Shown here: positions 7,440 to 15,186 of the stretch, one piece after another
How the letters are laid out: every line of letters begins with the position of its first letter
How positions within the stretch are numbered: position 1 is the stretch's first letter
Source: B73-G16 sp964448445
GTDB lineage: Bacteria > Desulfobacterota > B13-G15
DNA: 43,928 bases
Direction: 5' to 3'
Assembly (NCBI GenBank): GCA_964448445.1
Contig: CAYVAU010000004.1
Span: 1 to 43,928 of the forward strand
Notes under the pieces: generated by a model
What the model was told of the DNA's origin: nothing
Database searches by the model: none
Seen by the model: the letters and a program-made list of their open reading frames with translations, nothing else
Made by a program: the position numbers and the translations under genes

Positions 7440-7495
7440 AGCAACCTCCCTGTGTTAGCATTTAGCTTGCATTACCCCAAGGAAGGAGTCAAGGA

Positions 7496-8707
7496 ATGGG
7501 GGATTTTTATCAGAACGAGATGGTTTCGACCCTTCACGACTTCGGCACCATGGAACTTGAGCGCCTGGAGGGCGAACTCTCCTGGTATGTCAAGGAAAGG
7601 CCCATGGCCCTGATCTTGCCGTCGCTTTTTTCCGAACTGCAGGGGGAGGCCCTAAAAAGGATCGTCGAGGAGCTGAAAGGTGCCAAGTACATCAACACCG
7701 TGGTGGTGAGCCTCGGGAATGCCAACAAAGACCAGTTCCGCTATGCCCGGGATTTCTTCTCGGTCCTGCCCCAGAGGACCATCCTGGTCTGGAACGACGG
7801 CGACAGGGTGACCGAGATCTACAAGGAGATCGAGAGGGCCGGCCTGACGATAGGGGAAGCGGGGAAGGGGCGTGCCGTGTGGATAGCCTGGGGATATGTG
7901 CTTTCCCTTCCCCATATTCGAGTGATAACGCTTCATGACTGTGATATCCTCACCTACAACAGGACCTTCCTGGCCAGGCTCTGTTACCCGGTGATAAATC
8001 CCAACCTGGATTACCAGTACTGTAAGGGCTACTACAGCCGGGTGACCGATAGACTGCACGGACGGGTCACCAGGCTCCTGGTCTTCCCCCTCCTTAAGGC
8101 CCTGGAGAAGATCCTGGGCCCGATGCCCCTTCTGGATTTCCTGAAGAGCTTCCGTTATCCCCTGGCCGGAGAGTTCTCCATGGAGGCCGACCTCGCCAGG
8201 GTCACCCGGATACCGGCTGACTGGGGACTTGAGGTCGGGCTTTTAGCCGAGATTTACAGGAACGTATCCCCCAAAAGGGTTTGTCAGGTGGACATCATCG
8301 ACCGCTATGAGCACAAACACCAGCCCCTCTCCCCCGAGGACCCTTCAAAGGGCCTCATGAAGATGGGCATTGACATCTGCAAATCCCTCTTCAGGAACCT
8401 TGCCTCCGAAGGTGTTATCTTCAACGAGGGGCTTTTCAACACCCTCGTTGCCACCTATGTTGCTAGCGCTTATGACATCGTGAAGCGCTACGAGGATGAT
8501 GCTGCCATAAACGGCCTGTATTTCGATCGCCATGCCGAAAGCATGGCAGTTGAGACCTTCACCCGTGCGATAAGGATCGCCGCAGAGGTTTTCCTGCAGG
8601 ACCCCCTGGGAATCCCCCTCATCCCGAGCTGGGACAGGGTCACTTCGGCCATACCCAGGATCCTGGACCGGCTGAGGGAAGCAGTGGAGGAGGACAACAA
8701 GGATTAA
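7496..8707 (+). CDS. gpgS: glucosyl-3-phosphoglycerate synthase (GT81 type)
   Basis: GpgS transfers glucose from a nucleotide sugar to 3-phosphoglycerate. The 403-residue protein has a GT-A fold with VVVSLGNANKDQF near 70, GKGRAVW near 124-129 and the metal-binding HDCDI (147-151) in place of the usual DxD, followed by the long C-terminal helical part found in the Persephonella/Methanococcoides type (YEHKHQ, MEADLARV). AAGGAG precedes the ATG. It sits opposite the phosphatase gpgP and tail-to-tail with glgC (4-bp overlap), which could provide ADP-glucose. Donor choice is not visible in the sequence. Confidence 0.88.
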   Translation: MGDFYQNEMVSTLHDFGTMELERLEGELSWYVKERPMALILPSLFSELQGEALKRIVEELKGAKYINTVVVSLGNANKDQFRYARDFFSVLPQRTILVWNDGDRVTEIYKEIERAGLTIGEAGKGRAVWIAWGYVLSLPHIRVITLHDCDILTYNRTFLARLCYPVINPNLDYQYCKGYYSRVTDRLHGRVTRLLVFPLLKALEKILGPMPLLDFLKSFRYPLAGEFSMEADLARVTRIPADWGLEVGLLAEIYRNVSPKRVCQVDIIDRYEHKHQPLSPEDPSKGLMKMGIDICKSLFRNLASEGVIFNEGLFNTLVATYVASAYDIVKRYEDDAAINGLYFDRHAESMAVETFTRAIRIAAEVFLQDPLGIPLIPSWDRVTSAIPRILDRLREAVEEDNKD

Positions 8708-9942
8708 TAAAGGGGGTTTCGGGGAATGACGACCAGGCCGGAGGAGGGGTCAACGAAGTATTTTTCCCTGTCCCTTTCGGGGTCATAGCCGATCTTCTCT
8801 CCCGGTGGAATGGAATTGCCGTGGTCTATGATGGCCCGCTGTATGTGGGCCCCTTCTCCCACCTCGATCTCTCCCAGAAGGATCGAATCTTCGACCACGG
8901 CCCTTCCCCATATCCTGGTGTTTCGCCCTATGATGGAATTCCGCACATAGGCCCCCGAGATGATCACCCCTAGCGAAAGGAGGCTGTTTTCCACAAGGCC
9001 CATCTGTCCCTCCGAACCTATGACCACCTTTGCCGGCGAGTCGTGATATCTGGCGGATCTTATGGGCCAATGGGGGTTGTAGAGGTTTAACTGGGGCAGC
9101 GGTCTTATCAGATCCATGTTGGCCTCATAATAGCTCTGGATGGTTCCCACATCCCTCCAGTAACGCCCTCGACCATCGGTACCGGGGATATGGTTGGTGG
9201 AGAAATCGTAAGCGTAGACCTTCCGCCGTCTTATTGCCTTGCTGAGGATATCCCTGCCGAAGTCGTGGGTGCTCTCGGGGTCCCGGGAATCGAGTTCCAG
9301 TTCCTCGATCAGGACCTCGGATTTGAAGATGTAATTGCCCATGGAAACCAGGGACAGATCCGGGTTGTCGGGCATTGCGGGTGGATCCTTCACCTTCTCC
9401 TTAAATTCGCAGATTCTTCCCTCGCTATCGACTACCGTTACCCCGAACCTTGAGGCCTCCGAACGGGGCATGGGTATGGTGGCAACCGTTATATCCGCAT
9501 CCTTCTCCAGGTGGAACTCGATCATCTGCCTTATATCCATGGTGTAAACGTGATCGGCACCGAAGACGAGCACAAGCTCAGGGTTCATCCTCTTGATGAG
9601 GGCGACATTCTGATAGACGGCATCGGCTGTCCCCTGGTACCAGCTTTCGCCCACCTGCATCTGGGCCGGTACCGGGATGACAAAGGCCCCGTCCACCGGT
9701 TGGGTCAATATCCAGCCCTGTTGAAGATGTCTGATGAGGGAGTGGGCCTTGTACTGGGTGAGGACATAAATGTGCAGTATGCCGGAGTTGAAGAGGTTGC
9801 TGAGGACGAAGTCTATCAACCTGTACGTCCCCCCAAAGGGAACAGCAGGCTTTGATCGGTACTGGGTGAGGGGGTAAAGCCTCTCCCCCCTTCCCCCGGC
9901 CAGTACCATCGCCAGTACCTTCACTGGAGGCAAAACGACCAC
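8704..9942 (-). CDS. glgC: glucose-1-phosphate adenylyltransferase
   Basis: GlgC makes ADP-glucose from ATP and glucose-1-phosphate for glycogen or other glucosyl transfer. The protein has AGGRGERLYPLT, KPAVPFGGTYRLIDF, the active-site WYQGTADAVYQN, and a C-terminal left-handed beta-helix (hexapeptide-like repeats with IIG and SIIGRN). I used the GTG at 9942, which has GGAGG 5 nt upstream; a TTG at 9954 lies upstream without one. Its start overlaps the stop of a small upstream gene by 22 bp. No glgA or glgB is in the window, so supply of GpgS is possible. Confidence 0.94.
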   Translation of the reverse strand: MVVLPPVKVLAMVLAGGRGERLYPLTQYRSKPAVPFGGTYRLIDFVLSNLFNSGILHIYVLTQYKAHSLIRHLQQGWILTQPVDGAFVIPVPAQMQVGESWYQGTADAVYQNVALIKRMNPELVLVFGADHVYTMDIRQMIEFHLEKDADITVATIPMPRSEASRFGVTVVDSEGRICEFKEKVKDPPAMPDNPDLSLVSMGNYIFKSEVLIEELELDSRDPESTHDFGRDILSKAIRRRKVYAYDFSTNHIPGTDGRGRYWRDVGTIQSYYEANMDLIRPLPQLNLYNPHWPIRSARYHDSPAKVVIGSEGQMGLVENSLLSLGVIISGAYVRNSIIGRNTRIWGRAVVEDSILLGEIEVGEGAHIQRAIIDHGNSIPPGEKIGYDPERDREKYFVDPSSGLVVIPRNPLY

Positions 9943-10133
9943 CTTTTCCTCCAATCCGGGGACTCAAAGAGGATTATCCTCCACCGGGCCTCGTTGACGG
10001 AAGCCCTGAGGATGAACATCTCCCCCCTTTTCCCCTCAACCTTGAGATATAAATATCCCCTTCCATCCCATCTGTCGATGACCCTCTTTATCCGAAGGCC
10101 CTCGGGCAGAGGGGGTGGATCCCAGTAGGACAT
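9921..10133 (-). CDS. small conserved-looking protein upstream of glgC
   Basis: A 70-residue protein rich in Trp, Arg and Glu, with a beta-strand pattern (GYLYLKVEGKRGEMFILR). I do not recognise a family. It runs into glgC with a 22-bp overlap, so translation is likely coupled. The Shine-Dalgarno is weak. The codon pattern resembles the neighbours, and no alternative gene fills 9943-10133, which supports a real gene. The 74-bp gap to rpoH must hold the divergent promoters. Confidence 0.6.
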   Translation of the reverse strand: MSYWDPPPLPEGLRIKRVIDRWDGRGYLYLKVEGKRGEMFILRASVNEARWRIILFESPDWRKRWSFCLQ

Positions 10134-10161
10134 GTCTTATTTTTAGCAGAAGTTTTCTTTC

Positions 10162-10190
10162 TTGCAATGCCCCCTTTGGGGCCTTAAGAT
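10162..10190 (+). promoter_or_regulatory. rpoH promoter with inverted repeat in the spacer
   Basis: TTGCAA (10162-10167), a 17-bp spacer and TAAGAT (10185-10190) make a good sigma70-type promoter 17 bp before the rpoH ATG. The spacer contains the inverted repeat GCCCC-CTTT-GGGGC (10169-10182), placed where a repressor could block polymerase. It is not a CIRCE element. Confidence 0.55.
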
Positions 10191-10207
10191 TGTAAGAGAG
10201 GTGAGAG

Positions 10208-11089
10208 ATGGAAGAAAGGACGAAGGTGGAAAATCCGGAAGAGAGGCACGAAGAGGCGAACATCGAAGCCCGCTATCTCAAGGCCATCGGTAAGTACCCC
10301 GTCTTGAGCCCAGAGGAGGAGAAGGAGTTGGCCTTCCGTTACAAGGCCGGGGACGAGGAGGCGGGAAAGCGCCTCATTATGGCCAACCTGAGGTTTGTGG
10401 TGAAGGTGGCCCTGGAGTACAGGGGTTACGGGTTCAGGCTCTCTGACCTCATCCAGGAGGGGAACCTGGGGCTGATGGTGGCCCTGAGGCATTTTGATCC
10501 CTCCAAGGGCTATCGCTTCATCTCCTATGCGATCTGGTGGATCAGGGCGTACATCCAGAATTACATCATGAGATCCTGGAGCCTGGTTAAGGTCGGGACG
10601 ACTCAGGCCCAAAAAAAGCTCTTCTACAAGATGGGTCGCCTGTGGGAACTGGACGAAGGGGAGGGCAGCAGGCAGGAGAGGCTCAAGAGCCTTGCAGACG
10701 AGCTAAAGGTGGGCGAGGAAGAGATCGAGGAGATGTACGAGAGGGTGAGGTTCAGGGATCTCTCCTTGGATGCGAGGGTCGACGAGGAACAGGAGGCCAC
10801 CTTCTTGGACTTTTTGGCCGATTTTGCCCCCAATCAGGAGGAGAAGCTTGCCGACAAGGAGCGGCGCGAGCTGATAAAGCGGGTGGTACGGGATGCCCTT
10901 TCCAAGCTGAGTGAGAGGGAGAGGACCATTGTGGAGAAGAGGCTCATGTCAGAGGAGCCCGTGACGCTTCAGGATCTCAGCAAGGTGTTCAATGTTTCCC
11001 GGGAGAGGGTGAGGCAGATTGAGATTCAGGCCCTCAAGAAACTCAAGAAAGACCTTGAGGGCAAAAAGGACCTCCTCAATTCCCTTTAA
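10208..11089 (+). CDS. rpoH: heat-shock sigma factor RpoH (sigma32 family)
   Basis: This group-3 sigma factor directs RNA polymerase to heat-shock promoters. The 293-residue protein lacks region 1.1 and has region 2 (ANLRFVVKVA, DLIQEGNLGLM, YAIWWIRAYIQ) followed by SWSLVKVGTTQAQKKLFYKM. That segment contains the QKKLF core of the RpoH box, which tells it apart from RpoD and RpoS. Region 4 ends with VSRERVRQIEIQALKKLK. AGAGAGGTGAGAG gives a Shine-Dalgarno. The leader would be only about 11 nt, so no long thermosensor RNA is possible. The stop overlaps the convergent coaBC stop by 3-4 bases. Confidence 0.95.
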   Translation: MEERTKVENPEERHEEANIEARYLKAIGKYPVLSPEEEKELAFRYKAGDEEAGKRLIMANLRFVVKVALEYRGYGFRLSDLIQEGNLGLMVALRHFDPSKGYRFISYAIWWIRAYIQNYIMRSWSLVKVGTTQAQKKLFYKMGRLWELDEGEGSRQERLKSLADELKVGEEEIEEMYERVRFRDLSLDARVDEEQEATFLDFLADFAPNQEEKLADKERRELIKRVVRDALSKLSERERTIVEKRLMSEEPVTLQDLSKVFNVSRERVRQIEIQALKKLKKDLEGKKDLLNSL

Positions 11090-12357
11090 TCCCAGTCCTC
11101 AGGCCAGGGGCTCTGGTCTTCTCGCTTCTTCAACAGCTTGAGGATTTCGTTAAGGATTATATCTGCGACGATGTCCTTGCTCATCAGGGGGAGACCTCTT
11201 ACCCTTCCGCTTTGATCGATGATCTTCACTATGTTGGTATCGGCACCGAAACCCGCTCCAGGCTGGGTGACGTCGTTGGCCACGATGATGTCCAGGTTCT
11301 TCTGGCGGAGCTTCTCCTGGGCATTTTCAAGCAGCTGATCCGTCTCAGCGGCAAAGCCCACGAGGATCCTGGATCCCTTCCTCCTTCCCAGTTCGGCCAG
11401 GATATCGGGATTTGGCTCGAGTTCAAGGGAGAAGCCATTTCTGGAAATCTTTTTGATCTTGGACCGCGAGCTGTCCTTCGGCCTGAAGTCGGCCACTGCT
11501 GCTGTCTTTATGATGACATCGTAATCCTCGAAGTGATCCATCACAGCCTCGTACATTTCCCGGGCCGTCTTCACCCTTATGATGGGGATGTCGCGCCGGG
11601 GCAGGGTCAGATGGGTGGGACCGGATATCAAAAGGACCTCAGCCCCCCTTCTTCTGGCCATCTTTGCCACCGAGTAGCCCATCTTTCCCGTGGAGGGATT
11701 GGTGATGTAACGCACGGGGTCTATGGGTTCGAGGGTGGGGCCAGCTGTGACCAGGACCTTCCTCCCTTTAAGGTCCTTGGGGGTGAAGATGTCCTCGATC
11801 TTCTCCACGATCTCGGGGATCTCCGCAAGCCTTCCCCTGCCTGTGCTGCCACAGGCCAGATCTCCTTCGGCGGGCTCCACAAAGTGATAGCCGTAGCTTT
11901 TGAGTTTGGCCACATTATGCTGCACCACAGGGCTGTGCCACATCTTGACGTTCATCGATGGGGCAAAGAGCACCGGTACTTCCATCGCCATGACCATCGT
12001 TGTTAGGAGGTCATCGGCTATACCGTTGGCAATCTTGCCGAGGATGTTCGCCGTGGCCGGTGCGATGACCATCAGCTCAGCCCTGTCGGACATGGCCACA
12101 TGCCCGATGCGGGATCCCTCCAGGAGCCTGAACATCTCATGAAGGACCGGATGTCCCGAGAGGGTCTGGAAGGTCAGGGGGGTGACGAATTTCATGGCGT
12201 TTTCGGTCATCACCACGTGCACATTCGCCCCCCTTTTGACCATCTCCCTTAGGAGCTCGACCGCCTTGTAAGCGGCGATCCCCCCCGTCACCCCCAGGAT
12301 TATCTCGCGCCCTTTCAGCTTGCTGCCGCTCCTTTTGTGATCGCTCTGATCCATCAT
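11086..12357 (-). CDS. coaBC: bifunctional phosphopantothenoylcysteine decarboxylase/synthetase
   Basis: This two-domain enzyme converts 4'-phosphopantothenate and cysteine (CTP-dependent) to phosphopantetheine. The N-terminal FMN domain (about 18-195) shows VTGGIAAYK, APSMNVKMW and the catalytic Cys in ACGSTGRGRLAE. The C-terminal CoaB domain begins at VLVTAGPTLEPID and includes NPSTGKMG, KTAAVADFRP and VANDV. The 423 residues are standard. Its first codons overlap the ligA stop (ATGATG, 4 bp). It works downstream of the panBCD products made at the left end of the window. Confidence 0.96.
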   Translation of the reverse strand: MMDQSDHKRSGSKLKGREIILGVTGGIAAYKAVELLREMVKRGANVHVVMTENAMKFVTPLTFQTLSGHPVLHEMFRLLEGSRIGHVAMSDRAELMVIAPATANILGKIANGIADDLLTTMVMAMEVPVLFAPSMNVKMWHSPVVQHNVAKLKSYGYHFVEPAEGDLACGSTGRGRLAEIPEIVEKIEDIFTPKDLKGRKVLVTAGPTLEPIDPVRYITNPSTGKMGYSVAKMARRRGAEVLLISGPTHLTLPRRDIPIIRVKTAREMYEAVMDHFEDYDVIIKTAAVADFRPKDSSRSKIKKISRNGFSLELEPNPDILAELGRRKGSRILVGFAAETDQLLENAQEKLRQKNLDIIVANDVTQPGAGFGADTNIVKIIDQSGRVRGLPLMSKDIVADIILNEILKLLKKREDQSPWPEDWD

Positions 12358-14369
12358 CCAATGCCCAACAGTTTTTTGAACTCCTCTTCATCGATGATCC
12401 GAAGCCCCAGGGCCCTTGCCTTATCATATTTTGACCCCGGATCCCTGCCCACCACCACATAGTCCACCCGTCGACTGACGCTTGAGGCCGCCATACCCCC
12501 CCTCTCTTCGACCAGCCTCTTTGCCTCCTCGCGGGTCATGCTCTCAAGGGCCCCGGTGAATACAAAGACCTTTCCCTTTAAGGGCTTTTCCGTAACCTCC
12601 TCCTCAGGTTCCCGGATCCGTAGCCCTGCCCGAAGCATCTTTTCGATCACCCTCCTGTTCTCCTGATCGCGGAAGAAGCTCGCCACACTTTCTGCCACCT
12701 CGGGACCAATCCCCGGAATCCTCAGCAGATCGTCCTTTCGGATGTCGTAGAAGTTTTCGAGCTTCTTTATGTGGGTCGCAAGCAACTGGGCCAGATGTTC
12801 TCCCACATGCCTTATCCCCAGGGCATAGAGGAACCTGGCCAGGGTGGTGTCCTTGCTGCGCTCGATGGCCCCAAGGAGCTTCTGGGCGAGTCTGTCGGCT
12901 ACCCCCTCAAGCTTCAGGAAGTCCACCTTCTTGAGGTAGTAGATATCGGCCAGATCCTTCACCAGCCCCTTGTCCACGAGTTGCTCTATGAGCTTTTCCC
13001 CAAGTCCCTCTATGTCCATCGCCCTCCGGGAGGCGAAATGGCGGATCCGTGCCTTGAGCTGGGCCGGACAGGAAAGCCCTATACACCTGTAAGCCACCTC
13101 TCCCGGCAACCTCACCACCTTCGATCCACATGCCGGACAGCAATCCGGCATGTGGAACTCCCGCTCCTGGCCCGTTCGGCGTTCCTTTATGGGCTTTATG
13201 ACCTCGGGGATGACTTCCCCCGCCCTGTGCACCAGGACCCAGTCGCCTATCCGCACATCCTTCCGCTTTATCTCGTCCATGTTGTGCAGGGTCGCCCTGC
13301 TGACCACCACTCCCCCCACCTGGACAGGCTCAAGGATGGCCACCGGGGTCAGGACTCCGGTTCTCCCCACCTGCACCACTATGTCCAGGACCCGGGTTGT
13401 GGCCTCCTCGGCCGGGAACTTGAAGGCCACAGCCCACCTTGGACTCCGGGATATCTCCCCCAGGCGCCTCTGAAGCTCAAGGTCATTGACCTTTATCACT
13501 ATGCCGTCCATCTCGTAGGGGATCTCCTCGCGCCGCTGCAGGAGCCTTTGGTAATAGTGAATGCATTCGTCGATGTTTTCGCAGAGCTCCACAAAGGGGT
13601 TCACCCTGAGGCCCCATTTGGGCAGGGTCTGCAGTACCTCCCACTGGCTCCGGAACTCGCGCCCCCGACATTCCCCTATGCCGTAAAAGAAGACCTTCAA
13701 GGGCCTTTTGGCCGTAACCGAGGAATCCAACTGCCTCAGGGAACCGGCTGCGGCATTCCTGGGATTGGCAAAAAGGGTCTCACCGCGTTCCTCCCTCTCG
13801 CGGTTCAGGCGCCTGAAATCCTCGCGGTCCATATAGACCTCTCCCCGGACCGATAGGTATTCGGGGACCGGTTCTTCATCGTCTATCAGATAAAGGGGGA
13901 TCATCTTTATGGTGCGGATGTTCTGGGTGATGTCCTCCCCCCTGTAGCCATCTCCCCTTGTGGCTCCTACGGTAAGGACCCCCCTCTCGTAGATGATCTC
14001 CACCGCTACACCATCGATCTTCGGTTCGGCCGTGTACTGGATATCGTGCAACACCCCGAGGAAACGCTTCACCCTCCTGTCGAACTCCCTGACCTCCTCC
14101 TCGTTGAAGGCATTCGAGAGACTCAACATCGGTACCCGGTGCTCCACCGTGCCGAACTCCTCAAGGGGAGGAGCCCCAACCCGCTGGGTGGGGGAGTTTG
14201 GGGTGACGAGTTCCGGATACCGTCGTTCCAGCTCCTCCAGTTCCCTCATCAGGGCATCATATTCGGCATCGGAGATCACCGGGTCGTTCAATACATAATA
14301 ACGGTAGTTGTGATACTCGATTTCCCGGCGCAACTCCTCGACCCTTTTCCTTATTTCCTCGGGCACCAT
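12354..14369 (-). CDS. ligA: NAD-dependent DNA ligase
   Basis: LigA seals nicks in DNA using NAD+. The 671-residue protein has all parts in order: the NAD-binding Ia domain (YHNYRYYVLN), the adenylation site AEPKIDGVA with catalytic Lys, the OB fold, a four-cysteine zinc finger (CPACGS ... CIGLSCPAQ), helix-hairpin-helix repeats (GIGPEVAES), and a C-terminal BRCT domain (VFVFTGALESMTREEA). A Shine-Dalgarno GAGGAGGG precedes the ATG at 14369. On the minus strand, TGGACA (14430-14425) and TATTAA (14409-14404) are a possible promoter with a short 15-bp spacer. Confidence 0.97.
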   Translation of the reverse strand: MVPEEIRKRVEELRREIEYHNYRYYVLNDPVISDAEYDALMRELEELERRYPELVTPNSPTQRVGAPPLEEFGTVEHRVPMLSLSNAFNEEEVREFDRRVKRFLGVLHDIQYTAEPKIDGVAVEIIYERGVLTVGATRGDGYRGEDITQNIRTIKMIPLYLIDDEEPVPEYLSVRGEVYMDREDFRRLNREREERGETLFANPRNAAAGSLRQLDSSVTAKRPLKVFFYGIGECRGREFRSQWEVLQTLPKWGLRVNPFVELCENIDECIHYYQRLLQRREEIPYEMDGIVIKVNDLELQRRLGEISRSPRWAVAFKFPAEEATTRVLDIVVQVGRTGVLTPVAILEPVQVGGVVVSRATLHNMDEIKRKDVRIGDWVLVHRAGEVIPEVIKPIKERRTGQEREFHMPDCCPACGSKVVRLPGEVAYRCIGLSCPAQLKARIRHFASRRAMDIEGLGEKLIEQLVDKGLVKDLADIYYLKKVDFLKLEGVADRLAQKLLGAIERSKDTTLARFLYALGIRHVGEHLAQLLATHIKKLENFYDIRKDDLLRIPGIGPEVAESVASFFRDQENRRVIEKMLRAGLRIREPEEEVTEKPLKGKVFVFTGALESMTREEAKRLVEERGGMAASSVSRRVDYVVVGRDPGSKYDKARALGLRIIDEEEFKKLLGIG

Positions 14370-14459
14370 TGGAGCCCTCCTCGTTGGCTTTTCTCAGAAA
14401 ATTTTAATACCCATCCGGTGTTTGTGTCCAAGGGGTGGCCGGTGGACTTCCTGACAGGG

Positions 14460-14465
14460 TATAAT
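14460..14465 (+). promoter_or_regulatory. -10 box directly ahead of the first DUF72 gene
   Basis: A perfect TATAAT lies 10 nt before the ATG at 14476. No convincing -35 box stands 16-18 bp upstream. The predicted start (near 14472) leaves about 4 nt of leader, so the AAAAAGG before the ATG would be mostly outside the mRNA. Confidence 0.4.
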
Positions 14466-14475
14466 TTTAAAAAGG

Positions 14476-15186
14476 ATGGTAAAAGTAGGTTGCTGTGGCT
14501 TTCCAGTTTCAAGGTCCACCTACTACGGGACCTTTGGGTGCGTTGAGGTGCAGCAGACCTTTTATCAGCCCCCCAGGGAAGATACCCTGAGGAGATGGCG
14601 CTTGGAGGCTCCCGAGGGTTTCGAATTCACGGTGAAGGCCTGGCAATTGATAACCCATGAACCCAAAAGCCCCACTTACAGACGCCTCAAACTGAAGATC
14701 CCCGAGGACCGAAAGGACAGATACGGGGCATTTAAGCCCACCGAAGAGGTGTTTGAGGCATGGGAGGTGACCAGGCTTTCAGCTCAAGCCCTGGGGGCCA
14801 GGATCATCATCTTCCAGACCCCCTTGAGCTTTAAGCCGACCGAGGATGCCCTTGAGAACGTGAGGGCCTTCTTCGGGAGCATAAGGAGGGAGGGATTCAT
14901 CCTGGGATGGGAACCCAGAGGATGGCCAAGGGAAGTGGTCAGGTCGATATGTGAGGAGCTGGACCTTGTCCATGTGGTGGATCCCTTCTCGGATGAGGCC
15001 ACTTGGGGAAGGGTCGTGTACTGGCGCCTGCACGGAAGGGGAGGGTACAATTATCGATACTCACAGCAGGAACTGGAGGCGCTCAGGGAACGGATTGCAG
15101 GGGATCGTCCCCATTATGTGATGTTCAACAATACTAATATGTTTGAGGATGCCCAGCGTTTCCTCGATCTGTTGGGAGATGGATAG
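14476..15186 (+). CDS. DUF72 family TIM-barrel protein (first copy)
   Basis: DUF72 proteins are TIM-barrel-like and functionally uncharacterised. This 236-residue copy has the family start VGCCGFP, the QTFYQPP element replacing the usual E.N..FY..P, FTVKAWQLITH (F.vKa...iTH), IIFQTPLSFKPT (vlfQlPpsf), the WEPRGW segment and the late WRLHGRGGYNYRYS motif (y.RlHG...Y.Y). It overlaps the Clp1-like kinase gene by 8 bp, so the two are translated together. A second, distant copy at 38239 is coupled to Sua5. Both partners act on RNA, which hints at RNA-related work for DUF72. Confidence 0.9.
   Translation: MVKVGCCGFPVSRSTYYGTFGCVEVQQTFYQPPREDTLRRWRLEAPEGFEFTVKAWQLITHEPKSPTYRRLKLKIPEDRKDRYGAFKPTEEVFEAWEVTRLSAQALGARIIIFQTPLSFKPTEDALENVRAFFGSIRREGFILGWEPRGWPREVVRSICEELDLVHVVDPFSDEATWGRVVYWRLHGRGGYNYRYSQQELEALRERIAGDRPHYVMFNNTNMFEDAQRFLDLLGDG

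Noticed and set aside
11212..12006. 264-residue plus-strand open frame opposite coaBC
   Set aside because: Shadow of coaBC; His/Gly-rich and without recognisable features.
12771..13856. 361-residue plus-strand open frame opposite ligA
   Set aside because: The complementary strand encodes a complete, motif-perfect LigA. The plus frame is His/Pro/Leu-rich with no domain pattern, a typical shadow frame in GC-rich DNA.
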